This document shows, one piece after another, positions 9,256 to 18,216 of a stretch of 64,000 nt of DNA. The position numbers and the translations under genes are program-made. Where the stretch lies: contig BPHB01000001.1 in assembly GCA_026003335.1 (NCBI GenBank), positions 186,001 through 250,000 of the forward strand, given 5' to 3'. How positions within the stretch are numbered: position 1 is the stretch's first letter; the number at the start of each line of letters is the position of its first letter. The DNA is from Chitinophagales bacterium (GTDB lineage Bacteria > Bacteroidota > Bacteroidia > Chitinophagales > CAIOSU01). A model generated the notes under the pieces. It did not search any database, had not been told where the DNA came from, and saw only the letters and a list, made by a program, of their open reading frames with translations.

Positions 9256-10806
9256 TTAGTAGTTTTTATATCCGGAACCTTGACAACAAGGGCAGGGCAA
9301 CGATTTTTCGGAGTCTATTTCTTTTCCGGTTCCGCTACAACGATCACATACAGCTGATTGTCGGCTGTATTGATTACCGTAAGCAGAACTCCATTCTCGC
9401 TGGGTCCATGTGGTATAGCCTTTTCCGTTACATTTAAAACATGTCTTGTATGTTTTGGCAGTGTTCTTGTCTTTACCGGTTCCGTTGCAGCAGGTGCATG
9501 TTTCTTGTTTGAGTTGCTGTAGGCTGTTTTTAATGTCTCTTTCCAGAGCGTCTAGCTCTTTTTCAAGTGAACTTTTACCTGGACCATACAACTTCAAACT
9601 TACGGAATCCATTTTGCAATCGACAATATAGTAAACGGTATCGCAGCTGCCATTGCAAAGTGCTATTGGTACTAGGATGTTATAAGTATAGCCAGATTTT
9701 TTCACAAATTCTTTTTCGAATTCATATGTATTGAATCGTTGATTGTTAGCATCAACCCAGAAGTATTTATCCCCACTTTTTACGGTGAAAAGCAAGCAAG
9801 GAGTAGGAGGCTCGGTTAACGGTGTTGCTTCGATTTTATCGTATATAAACGGAATGGTAAAGCGTTTATCTATTATAGAATAAACTCCCCATTTACCGTT
9901 TTCTTCTATTATGATGTACTTACCATGCACGTCATGTATGACCCTGGGGGTTGCGGTTACCGTTGCGTCTAATTCCACACCGGAAGGGGTCATCCAAACT
10001 TCCTTTCCCTTAGCGCTGTCAATGGCCAAAATTAAATCTACGTACCAAGAGGGAAATACACTCTCACATCCGTCTGGGTCATATCTAACCAGTTTTTCCC
10101 TTTTTATTTTTTCTCCAAAATGGTAGCTATAAATTATATCATATATGGGTGGAATAACGCTCCCATCGTTGAAAAACAATCCGCATTTTCCGTTTTTTTG
10201 TAAAGCAGCGCATTTCAAGTGGCCATTCTTAATTCCTGATATACAATCCATTTCGGGGGGTAGGATTTCTTCTCCGTTCAGTGTTACAATTCCATATTTT
10301 CCATTAATGGAATAGAGAATAAACCCATAACTGGCATAGTTCATTCTCATGCCTTCTTTGATGAAACCACATACAGGGGGAAGTATTTCTTTTCCTGTTT
10401 TATTTATGATTCCGTATTTCCCATCCGGAGTTTTTATCATAAACAATCCCAGGGAAGGTCTTCCCGTGATTTGGAAATAATAGCCGCTTGTAAGGTATTC
10501 AGAGATTTCATTGGGCTGAAAATCTATGATGTAACGGGTTGCCGTGGAATCGAGTAGAGCCCATTGTCCACCCGTGTAGCTAACAAGACCGCCCTTGCTT
10601 TTTTTTATTATCCCTCCTTTTGCTACAATCCAGTATCCGCCACCACACAGGACTGGGTTCAGGTCAAATTGGGCATCCACTACCACCTGCCCGGTAGCAG
10701 TTTGTAATCCATATTTGCCTTTTTTCTCAAAGGGTTTTAGATGGCTTGCCTGCCCGTAGGAAAGAAGAGCACTAAAACAGAACAATAGGATAATGAAGAA
10801 TTTCAT
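9256..10806 (-). CDS. Secreted WG-repeat protein with DnaJ-type zinc fingers
   Basis: 516 residues. A signal peptide (about 1-20, ending S-Y-G-Q-A) is followed by several WG-type repeats with G-K-Y-G-I/L or G-K-W-G-V cores (for example G-K-Y-G-L-Q-T, G-K-Y-G-I-I-N, G-K-Y-G-I-V-T, G-K-W-G-V-Y-S). The C-terminal 80 residues hold four CxxC pairs in DnaJ style (C-T-C-C-N-G-T-G, C-F-K-C-N-G-K-G, C-D-R-C-S-G-T-G, C-P-C-C-Q-G-S-G). WG repeats usually form beta-structures for protein contacts. The DnaJ-like cysteine region on an exported protein is unusual. It is the last gene of a closely spaced minus-strand run, 20 bp after the T9SS gene. Exact function is unknown. Confidence 0.75.
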   Translation of the reverse strand: MKFFIILLFCFSALLSYGQASHLKPFEKKGKYGLQTATGQVVVDAQFDLNPVLCGGGYWIVAKGGIIKKSKGGLVSYTGGQWALLDSTATRYIIDFQPNEISEYLTSGYYFQITGRPSLGLFMIKTPDGKYGIINKTGKEILPPVCGFIKEGMRMNYASYGFILYSINGKYGIVTLNGEEILPPEMDCISGIKNGHLKCAALQKNGKCGLFFNDGSVIPPIYDIIYSYHFGEKIKREKLVRYDPDGCESVFPSWYVDLILAIDSAKGKEVWMTPSGVELDATVTATPRVIHDVHGKYIIIEENGKWGVYSIIDKRFTIPFIYDKIEATPLTEPPTPCLLFTVKSGDKYFWVDANNQRFNTYEFEKEFVKKSGYTYNILVPIALCNGSCDTVYYIVDCKMDSVSLKLYGPGKSSLEKELDALERDIKNSLQQLKQETCTCCNGTGKDKNTAKTYKTCFKCNGKGYTTWTQREWSSAYGNQYSRQSAVCDRCSGTGKEIDSEKSLPCPCCQGSGYKNY

Positions 10807-10826
10807 ATCTTATTTTTTTTTAGAAA

Positions 10827-12599
10827 TTATTTAACAACGATTTTCATTGTTGCGCCATTTTCTTTTCCAAGCAATAAGTACATACCTTGGGGTAATTGAT
10901 TTCGATAGATAAAAGGTTGATTAATTTCTACCGGAAATTTATCTATCTGTTTACCTGTCATATCATATAGTTCAAAAACCTGCTCTTTATCGGAAATCAA
11001 TGTAAACTCATGCTGAGATGGATTAGGATATACCGAGAGGAGTGGAATAGTGGTGGATATAGCCGGTGAATGATAAATACTCTCTTCATCTAATTCCTCC
11101 CGTTTAAATGCCTGTAAATTGTTCAAGTCAAAACTGACCCACATAAACTGACTGGGTAATAGTTGATTGGAGCATGCAGCGTAGTAGGGTTGAAAAGTAC
11201 CGGTAGCATCCGGGTAATAGGCAATGCCCCCGATCTGCGGGGTGGTGATGAGTTTATTGCCTGCGGTGAGGTGTAACAACTGCATATTGGTAAAAAATGA
11301 AATTTCCATGGCGTAATTCACATTGCCATAGCCGTTGATGTAAGCGTTTTTGATGTCGCCCGTTGCGCCATCTAGTTTCAGTAAAAAGTTATTAACAACC
11401 CCCACATTGCCCCAGGGACTTACGGTATATTCTTTTCCGGCAGTAACGGCTTTGCACTTATCGTAGTAAGCAGTAGTAGGTAAATCAACCCATACATCGC
11501 CATTTCCATCCACCAGTGCAGTGTGCCACATCTCGTTTTGAGGAGAAAATTCTGTTCGCCACACCACATTCCCCGAAGCATCCACGCGCACCAATTTCAA
11601 ACCTTTTTGTGGTGAGTGTCCGGGAATATCCTGCCTCGTATAATATTCACCGATGTATCCGCCATCCGGCAGAAAATGAAACTTGTCAATGGCCTTAATA
11701 TTTTGAATTGGAAAACCGATTTCCTTGTTCAAGTTGTGGGCTATGTTTTCAAAGGTGAGCGTGTCGGCTGTTGATGATACAAACAGACGGTAGTATTTAT
11801 CGCCCAAATTGTTCAAAAACCAAAGCGAATTATCATAAGGGTTGTAATACAACTGGTGCATTAAATCTGAAACCCCGGAAGGTGGCAACTGCCATTTGGT
11901 CACCTGGTTGTTTTCAAAAAACCCGTAACGCGTTTCAAAATAAGTCGTGGTGTATTGGCGGTAGTAAACGAGAATAGTTTTGTTTCCGGCTATAATCAAG
12001 TCTTGGGTATATCGGTTTTTGTAAATACCTTGAAAAATACCCTCGTTAGGCTCAAAGGTGAAGATGATGTGTTCATTGCTTTGGTAAGCCGAATCGGTCG
12101 GGAAATAAGTTCCGTTAAAACCAATATCATTCCCTGTGGAAAAAAGTACAAACAATTTCTGTTCTGCCTCATTCCACAACAGTTTTTTGGGGTCTTCTGT
12201 AAAAAAATTCACCCATCTCAACGACCCGTTGGGGTGATAACTCGCCAGGAAATGTTTGTAGTTTGACAGTCGCTGGCGAGTATCGGGTGCCACATTACTG
12301 CTAAACGTTATTTCGGGTCCGGCATACGGATAATTCGGATCGGTGGGCGGTGTGGTGGTAAAATCGGCATAGCCTGTAAAGTATAAATTACCGGCAGCAT
12401 CGCTCACCACGCTGGTAAACTGAGCACTGTACGGGTCAGAATGCGTATTTATATTTTGAAAAATATTCTGCATATATCCGGTCATGCACGAATGATTAAG
12501 TGTCACCTCATCGGGTACAGGCACCTTATAATCGGGAGTGAGTTGGGCCTGTGTATCAAGGGCACAAAGAATTGTGATGAGGATAATAACTTGCTTCAT
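10827..12599 (-). CDS. T9SS type A sorting-domain protein
   Basis: 590 residues with a signal peptide (1-18, ending D-T-Q-A-Q). The body has beta-propeller-like segments (D-A-A-G-N-L-Y-F-T-G-Y-A, D-G-N-G-D-V-W-V). The last ~75 residues are a type A sorting domain: V-Y-P-N-P-S-Q-H-E-F, then L-Y-D-M-T-G-K-Q-I, then L-P-Q-G-M-Y-L-L, ending K-I-V-V-K. It should be exported and anchored or released by the type IX system. It starts 4 bp after the upstream lipoprotein gene, so the two are probably cotranscribed. The ligand or substrate cannot be told from sequence. Confidence 0.85.
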   Translation of the reverse strand: MKQVIILITILCALDTQAQLTPDYKVPVPDEVTLNHSCMTGYMQNIFQNINTHSDPYSAQFTSVVSDAAGNLYFTGYADFTTTPPTDPNYPYAGPEITFSSNVAPDTRQRLSNYKHFLASYHPNGSLRWVNFFTEDPKKLLWNEAEQKLFVLFSTGNDIGFNGTYFPTDSAYQSNEHIIFTFEPNEGIFQGIYKNRYTQDLIIAGNKTILVYYRQYTTTYFETRYGFFENNQVTKWQLPPSGVSDLMHQLYYNPYDNSLWFLNNLGDKYYRLFVSSTADTLTFENIAHNLNKEIGFPIQNIKAIDKFHFLPDGGYIGEYYTRQDIPGHSPQKGLKLVRVDASGNVVWRTEFSPQNEMWHTALVDGNGDVWVDLPTTAYYDKCKAVTAGKEYTVSPWGNVGVVNNFLLKLDGATGDIKNAYINGYGNVNYAMEISFFTNMQLLHLTAGNKLITTPQIGGIAYYPDATGTFQPYYAACSNQLLPSQFMWVSFDLNNLQAFKREELDEESIYHSPAISTTIPLLSVYPNPSQHEFTLISDKEQVFELYDMTGKQIDKFPVEINQPFIYRNQLPQGMYLLLGKENGATMKIVVK

Positions 12600-12603
12600 A
12601 GCA

Positions 12604-13881
12604 TCAATAATTTTTACTGAATAAATGCAAACTTTTATCGTTCTCTGCTACGATCATCCAGTATTTACTATTGTCATAATGGATGTCTGCAACGGCAGCT
12701 GCAATGCTTGATTTAAACTGTGGAAGTTGTATTTGTTGCGTAGTGCCATTTTTATGCAGCAAGGCAAACACGCCATCCTGCCTTTTTTCTGTAAAGACAA
12801 ATGCTCCCTCATCGTTATCTATCCATTGGAAATGGTGCATAAGCCTGCCAAATCCCTGCACACTGCGGGGTTGTGAATATTGCTGTGCTACCTGAAACTG
12901 AAAAGTATTCAAATTAAATGTTACCGAAAACAATTGCTGTTGGTTTTGAAAGAGCACATACAACATATTGCCATACTGATAATAATAAGGCAACATCTCT
13001 ATTTGGTAAGCACTATTCCATTGAGGGATGATTTCGGGGATTTTTTTACCAAACATGGGCTGCACACCGCGGATAGCACCATAATCGGGGGAGTATAAAT
13101 CCTGTGGCGTAACGGCATTCACTATCACCAGTTGGGAATCAACATTTACAGAAAGCACGAACGATTGGTTGGTAGTGGTGTTGGTGCCCATCGCCATATT
13201 GAAACTTCCCCAAAAATTCTGTGTGAGTGCGGTGCGGTCGATGGCTTTCAGATGGGTGGCCGGGCTGGAGACAACGCTTATCGGAGAAGAGCTGCCTGCG
13301 GCCAGATAATACGGAAGTCCGAAACCATTACCTCCTCCTGGTATCAATTTATCGCTGAAATATGCATCTGAATAAAGCGCACCGGGATTATACACCTTAA
13401 ACTCTCCTTGGCCGGTGCCGAAAACTTCTACATCCACAGGATGTATGTAGTCTATGATAAAAGTGCCTCCGGAATAAGGACCTCCGGAAAAAGTATAATA
13501 GACCGGTTCATATAATATGCCCGTGGTTTGTGATGAAAACTCCTCGCTGTCTCCGTTTCGCTGTGTAGTGCCATCGGCTTTCAATATCCACCGGGTGGAG
13601 CTCATAAAATAACCATCACCGGGTCCCGTATAATTCGGCATCACATACCTTACTCCATAAAACACATCGAAATAACTGCTACCATGCTGATGTACTTTTG
13701 CCAGGTACAGATCATAGAGATCATCTACGCTGTTCGGTAGTAGCTTTGTCTTGCCATGGTAACTCCACCCGTTGAGCGCAGTGGTGGGACTATTGTCTTG
13801 CGGTGGGTCTATATCATCTTTTTTACACCCCGCAGCCAACAAAATGAAAAGGATGCTAATTATGAAATTCTTTAAACGCAT
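12604..13881 (-). CDS. Predicted lipoprotein
   Basis: I place the start at the ATG at 13881, because it gives a clean lipoprotein signal: M-R-L-K-N-F, a hydrophobic run and the lipobox L-A-A-G-C followed by K-K-D-D. The longer frame to 13956 would overlap the upstream gene. The mature protein (about 405 residues) is rich in aromatic beta-strand segments and has no domain I recognise. It lies 4 bp after the upstream gene's stop and 4 bp before the T9SS gene, inside a four-gene operon, and is likely surface-exposed with its neighbours. Confidence 0.7.
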   Translation of the reverse strand: MRLKNFIISILFILLAAGCKKDDIDPPQDNSPTTALNGWSYHGKTKLLPNSVDDLYDLYLAKVHQHGSSYFDVFYGVRYVMPNYTGPGDGYFMSSTRWILKADGTTQRNGDSEEFSSQTTGILYEPVYYTFSGGPYSGGTFIIDYIHPVDVEVFGTGQGEFKVYNPGALYSDAYFSDKLIPGGGNGFGLPYYLAAGSSSPISVVSSPATHLKAIDRTALTQNFWGSFNMAMGTNTTTNQSFVLSVNVDSQLVIVNAVTPQDLYSPDYGAIRGVQPMFGKKIPEIIPQWNSAYQIEMLPYYYQYGNMLYVLFQNQQQLFSVTFNLNTFQFQVAQQYSQPRSVQGFGRLMHHFQWIDNDEGAFVFTEKRQDGVFALLHKNGTTQQIQLPQFKSSIAAAVADIHYDNSKYWMIVAENDKSLHLFSKNY

Positions 13882-13885
13882 ATAA

Positions 13886-14941
13886 CTAAAAGTTTGCCTG
13901 CAACTGCCCATATGCCTGAAGGTTATTGCCAATAATGGAAACAGACGGAGAAACATCGTCTGTTACTTTATAAATATTTCCTGCGCTGTACAGTAATTCC
14001 GAATTGCTTAGCCAAAATGGATAGAATGAGGATTTTGCTTTTGTGTTATCCGGAATTTTTTCCAGAACTGTTAATACCCGCTTGTCATAACCATTCAAGT
14101 TTCTGGTAACGATATCGGTACAATAACGGGTTACATATTGTCCATTCTCTAAGTTCTGGTACTCTCTGTCGATTGTATAAGCCACACGACTGCCATCCGG
14201 TGAAAACACAGGATTTTTCGGGCTTTCGCCTGTTGCTACAAAATGTGTAGTGTTTTTTGAAATTAAATCGTGAATAAAAACCGTATCGCCATCGGCCCAG
14301 GTAATTTTATTGCCGTGAAGAGTAAATTTTTCGGAAAAATTAAGCGGATACATGCTCACTACTTTACCACTTTGGGGATGGATTTTTACCAGATAGGAGC
14401 CGGGATTGTTGATTTTATCTACACCCGCCCGGGTAATGATAACATTTTCGTCCGGGTGCCATGCTAATCCATTGAATACAATTGCAGTATCTGCTTCCCA
14501 ATACCGGTAGCTGGTGAGTTGTTGCTGTCCGGTGCCATCGGCATTAGTTATATATAGCTGTCTTTCTGTATCTGTCGTTTTAACGTAGGCAATTTTTTTA
14601 CTATCGCTGCTCCATGCGCTGGCAAATGCCTTTTCTATATTTATCAACGAGTTGCTACTGAGATCATACACCCTGAGCATAAAATCAAACCCACGGAATT
14701 TTACTTTGCTGCCATCAGGAGAAAACTCCGGGGAATAATCTGCATCACTTAAATTTTTAGCGCCCACCTGGCTTATGAGCCTGGAGTCAGACCCGTCTCT
14801 GTTGCAGATATACACCTCCCCGTAGTTGTTATCAGCAATGCCGATGTAGGCGATGAATCGGTCGTTGTTAATGTCTTCTTTTTTGCAGCTGCACAACAGA
14901 AGAATAAGAATGAGTGGAAAACAGATCTTACGCATGTTCAA
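13886..14941 (-). CDS. TolB-like beta-propeller lipoprotein
   Basis: 351 residues. The lipobox is L-L-L-C-S-C, followed by K-K-E-D. PD40/WD40-type repeats are clear: Y-S-P-E-F-S-P-D-G-S-K-V-K-F, A-S-A-W-S-S-D-S-K-K-I-A-Y, G-L-A-W-H-P-D-E-N-V and P-V-F-S-P-D-G-S-R-V-A-Y. These give a TolB-like propeller tethered to a membrane. It is the first gene of the run down to 9256. A palindrome 173 bp upstream (15114-15129) may be its operator. Confidence 0.75.
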   Translation of the reverse strand: MNMRKICFPLILILLLCSCKKEDINNDRFIAYIGIADNNYGEVYICNRDGSDSRLISQVGAKNLSDADYSPEFSPDGSKVKFRGFDFMLRVYDLSSNSLINIEKAFASAWSSDSKKIAYVKTTDTERQLYITNADGTGQQQLTSYRYWEADTAIVFNGLAWHPDENVIITRAGVDKINNPGSYLVKIHPQSGKVVSMYPLNFSEKFTLHGNKITWADGDTVFIHDLISKNTTHFVATGESPKNPVFSPDGSRVAYTIDREYQNLENGQYVTRYCTDIVTRNLNGYDKRVLTVLEKIPDNTKAKSSFYPFWLSNSELLYSAGNIYKVTDDVSPSVSIIGNNLQAYGQLQANF

Positions 14942-15516
14942 GTGTTTGAATTCTTTTCAAGATAAATCCCTAATTCAGCAGCAAGAGAACTTGCAGAATA
15001 CCATTCACAGAAGGTTCGGGTATTGGCAATTGCATCCATGGTTACTTCTGTTTATGGTGTTTTGTAATCAAGCCAATAAAACGCAATTTACGTTTAGGCA
15101 TTCGGCATATCAATAGGTGTAATTACCTATTTCCTTAGGTATTGACACGTTTGTACCTTTACCCCATTATAATACATCTGTGCAGATACTGTTTGGCCCC
15201 TTGATCGAGTATTGTTACCTGGAATACGTTGAATAACGTGGTCTGATGTCCGGAAAAGGGGGTGTACAACGCCCTGATCGGCCGGCTCCTGATACTGGTT
15301 GAGATGCTTCCTTGCTTGCCCCACATGTGTGGCACCTATCTTTTAACCACGCATGTGCCCTCTGAAACACTTCTTATTGCCGTCAGTCTTGACCAGAAAC
15401 TCCCTTTGGTTCCCTTAGACAAAAGTCAGATTGCCCGGTGTTTGTTGATTATCTGCAAGCCGGCCATCAGAGGGGCTTCAACCAGGCTGCCTGGGTATTT
15501 GGCTACGAGCTTATTG
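14942..15516. other. Intergenic region, 575 bp
   Basis: I see no convincing gene here. The only structure I can support is the palindrome at 15114-15129 with an extra half-site at 15136-15141. The short frames on both strands lack motifs. Confidence 0.6.
15114..15129. promoter_or_regulatory. Candidate operator palindrome
   Basis: TAGGTG-TAAT-TACCTA, with a further half-site TAGGTA at 15136-15141. The same 16-bp design (TAGGTA-N4-TACCTA) occurs at 19627-19642 before the other secreted-protein gene. NarL/LuxR-type regulators bind such short symmetric sites, and one is encoded between the two sites. The link is inferred. Confidence 0.45.
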
Positions 15517-16164
15517 CTATCGCTCTATGCCATGGATCAACGCAAACTTCACCAAACCGATAGTACTCTTACAACCCGTTTTCTCCAGGATGTTGGCGCG
15601 ATGATTGTCCACTGTTTTTTTACTGATAAATAGTTTTTCTGCAATTTGCTCGCTGGTGTATTCTCTGACGATTAAGGAAAGAATTTCGAGTTCGCGCTTA
15701 CTGAGCAGGGAAAGGTTGGCTTTTTGCTTTTTTTCTTTTTCAATCTGACCGTAAATAATGGGAATAATGGCATCCGAGTAGTAAGTGCCATGGTGTAAAA
15801 TCGTATGCAGAGCCTTCAGCAATTCTTCCTTGCCGGCATTTTTTAGGATGAATCCGTCTGCTTCTGCGAGTAAGGCTTCCCTGATTACGGGGGCGCTGCT
15901 GTACATGGAAAGAATAAGCACCTTTATTTCCGGATAACTGTGTTTGACCATTTTACATAGTTCCGTACCGCTCAGCAATGGCATGCTGATGTCTGTAATC
16001 AGCACATCAAAACTTTTGGGGTAGGTCTGGATAAGGTCTAATGCCTGCTGACCGTTTACTGCCTCACCGGCTACATGATAAGGTGTGCCGTTTAAAATGC
16101 TCTTGAGGCCATCAATCACGATCTGATGATCATCAGCTATGAGAATGTTTGCTATTGGATTCAT
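15517..16164 (-). CDS. NarL/FixJ-family response regulator
   Basis: 215 residues. An N-terminal receiver domain (I-L-I-A-D-D-H at 7-13, phospho-acceptor Asp in I-T-D-I-S-M-P, conserved Lys in L-K-N-A-G-K) is joined to a LuxR-type helix-turn-helix (L-S-K-R-E-L-E-I-L, then T-S-E-Q-I-A-E-K-L-F-I-S-K-K-T-V-D-N-H). Its ATG overlaps the stop of the histidine kinase gene (ATGA), so the pair is translationally coupled. It probably controls the flanking secreted-protein genes, each preceded by a similar palindrome (inference). Confidence 0.92.
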   Translation of the reverse strand: MNPIANILIADDHQIVIDGLKSILNGTPYHVAGEAVNGQQALDLIQTYPKSFDVLITDISMPLLSGTELCKMVKHSYPEIKVLILSMYSSAPVIREALLAEADGFILKNAGKEELLKALHTILHHGTYYSDAIIPIIYGQIEKEKKQKANLSLLSKRELEILSLIVREYTSEQIAEKLFISKKTVDNHRANILEKTGCKSTIGLVKFALIHGIER

Positions 16165-17837
16165 GCAATGGGTATGTTAATAACAAAAGTCGAGCCTTTA
16201 TTTTTTTCTGATTGAATTTTTATATTGCCGTTAATAAGCTTAATCCGGGCAAAAATATTTTTCCATCCTAATCCCTTTGATTCATCGATAGCCCGTGTGT
16301 CAAAGCCGTGTCCTTTATCTTCAATCACCAACTGCACAAATTTATCATCTGCGCCAAGGTGTATGTTGACAGTATCTGTTTGAGCATGACGGATAATGTT
16401 TGACAGTATTTCCTGTATGATCCTGTAGAGGGAGAGTTCGGATTGTTTGGGCAGGGAAATTTTATGCAGTTGTTCGTCTAAGGTGAATGTTACCTTGAGT
16501 TGTTCAGTGCTGTTGATGCGGTCAGCAAGGTTTTCAATGGCTTTTGCGAGGCCGAAGTTTAGAATTTCGGGAATGAGGTTGTGTGAAATGTTGCGAACTT
16601 CGTTGGCGGTTTCCTCTAAATAAGCACTCACTTTTTCTAATTCTTTGTTGCCTTCTGCTTTCGGTAAAATCATGCGCATCACAGCCAGTTTTTGTCCGAT
16701 GCTGTCGTGCAGATCCCGTGCGATGCGGATACGTTCATTTTGTTCTGCGCGGAAAATTTCGCGAACCGACTTATCGTGCTGTTCCCGCAGCTTGAGTTCT
16801 GTTTGTCGTTTTTGCCTCTGGTAGAGCACAATAAAACCCATTGCCGTCAACAACAATATTGATATAAATAGAGCTGTATAAAGCATGCGAGTTTTTTGTT
16901 CATTCTCAAGCTGAATCTGTTGTTGTTTGATTTGTGTTTCCTTTTTTTCGGTTTCGTATCGGGTGTTCAATTCCAGTATTTGCCGGTTTTTTTCAATGTT
17001 TACCAAACTGTCTTTATATTCCACGTACTTCTGATATTCTGCCAATGCCTGCGCTGGATTTCCTTCCGCCTTATAGTAGTAGTAAAGCGCATAGTGATAA
17101 TCGTCAAGCTTATGGTATCCGCCAATGGTGGGCTTGTAGGGAGCTGCTTTGTCCAGATAGTATTTACCGCGTTCCAATTGTCCCATGTAGGTGTAGAGTT
17201 CACCCAAAGTCATGTAAGCGGAAAACCATCGGATGGAATCATCTGCGGGCCTGAGGTAATTCAAACTCTCCAGCATAAAGTGTATGCTGTTGAGGGTATC
17301 TCCTGTTTCGAAATAAAGCCCTCCGAGGTTCTTGAGGGTGGCGAACAGGCCTGCCGTATCACCGGCTGCTTTTCTGTAGTGGAGTGATTTCATATAGTAG
17401 GGTAGCGCCACAGAATCAATTGCCTGTAGGTAATAGATATTCCCAAGCGTATTATAGGCGTCTCCAAGCCCGGCCGGTGAGTTTAACCGGGTGAAAATCT
17501 CTACTGCTCTGGCGGCATGTTTTTCGGCTTCTTCAAATTTTTCCGTTTCCAGGTAGCATATGGCGATATTATTCAGGAGAGATGCAGCCTTTTCCTCCCA
17601 TTGTTTTTTTTCAGCAATACGTAAGGCATGGAAATAACAATCCGCGGCATTCAAAAAGTCACTTGCCGTATAATGTGTGTTACCAGCCTGTACATAAAGG
17701 CTCATGACCTCTGCGGAGTCCGTGGCCAGCTTCATTTTTTCGGCAATATCAGTTGGAAGCTTCTGTGCCCTGAGCGGCAGTATAACCAGGCAAATAAGAA
17801 CGGCTGCTGAAATACAAATAGCCTTTTGCAGTGTCAT
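16161..17837 (-). CDS. TPR sensor histidine kinase (HisKA_3 type)
   Basis: 558 residues. An N-terminal signal or membrane segment (about 5-24) is followed by TPR repeats to about residue 270 (for example L-L-N-N-I-A-I-C-Y-L-E-T, D-A-Y-N-T-L-G-N-I-Y-Y-L), a coiled coil, and a second membrane segment near 320-342 (Y-T-A-L-F-I-S-I-L-L-L-T). The kinase core has the HisKA_3 box R-I-A-R-D-L-H-D-S-I-G-Q, the N-box E-I-L-S-N-I-I-R-H-A, and ATP-lid motifs E-D-K-G-H-G-F and G-L-G-W-K-N-I. This periplasmic TPR layout is common in Bacteroidota. The signal sensed is unknown. Its partner regulator overlaps its 3' end. Confidence 0.92.
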   Translation of the reverse strand: MTLQKAICISAAVLICLVILPLRAQKLPTDIAEKMKLATDSAEVMSLYVQAGNTHYTASDFLNAADCYFHALRIAEKKQWEEKAASLLNNIAICYLETEKFEEAEKHAARAVEIFTRLNSPAGLGDAYNTLGNIYYLQAIDSVALPYYMKSLHYRKAAGDTAGLFATLKNLGGLYFETGDTLNSIHFMLESLNYLRPADDSIRWFSAYMTLGELYTYMGQLERGKYYLDKAAPYKPTIGGYHKLDDYHYALYYYYKAEGNPAQALAEYQKYVEYKDSLVNIEKNRQILELNTRYETEKKETQIKQQQIQLENEQKTRMLYTALFISILLLTAMGFIVLYQRQKRQTELKLREQHDKSVREIFRAEQNERIRIARDLHDSIGQKLAVMRMILPKAEGNKELEKVSAYLEETANEVRNISHNLIPEILNFGLAKAIENLADRINSTEQLKVTFTLDEQLHKISLPKQSELSLYRIIQEILSNIIRHAQTDTVNIHLGADDKFVQLVIEDKGHGFDTRAIDESKGLGWKNIFARIKLINGNIKIQSEKNKGSTFVINIPIA

Positions 17838-18163
17838 TTCTGATAGGATAGACTAAATATAATAATAGACATGGTATGGGCGCTCCAATAACAGTTGTCG
17901 TTGTCAGAAATAGCTCTTGCAGCGGACTATTGCAACAAAAGCTTGCAGGATGAGTAGTTTTACTTAAAATTAAGTGTATTCTAGAACTGTTCAACACTCC
18001 CCATTCAGGATTAAGGGGTACAAGGTGATCCGAAGAGGGAGTCAGTAGATTTTCACCTGAACGATCACGGATTTGTGGAATGACAATAACCTGCCTCACC
18101 GAGGGATGCAATCCATGCTTGTATGGATTGCACCGATATGCAAAATGGCATCAGAAAACAAAA
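17838..18163. other. Intergenic region before the kinase gene
   Basis: About 330 bp upstream of the kinase start and downstream of the T9SS BNR gene. Apart from the terminator at 18164-18192 I see no gene, repeat or clear promoter here. Confidence 0.5.
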
Positions 18164-18192
18164 GGCGCATGCAGTAATTGACCGCATGCGCC
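18150..18192 (-). terminator. Intrinsic terminator
   Basis: GGCGCATGC (18164-18172) pairs perfectly with GCATGCGCC (18184-18192). Read on the minus strand the stem is followed by TTTTGTTTTC. It lies 25 bp after the stop of the T9SS BNR-type gene. Confidence 0.8.
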
Positions 18193-18216
18193 TATCATAA
18201 GTTCTTCAGCGTATTT

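Noticed and set aside
15142-15173. TTGACA followed by TATAAT as a sigma-70 promoter on the + strand
   Set aside because: Spacing is 20 bp, no + strand gene follows, and Bacteroidota use a different promoter consensus.
15262-15633. 123-codon + strand frame in the 15.2-15.6 kb gap
   Set aside because: No domain or start signal, and it overlaps the response regulator on the other strand; most likely chance.
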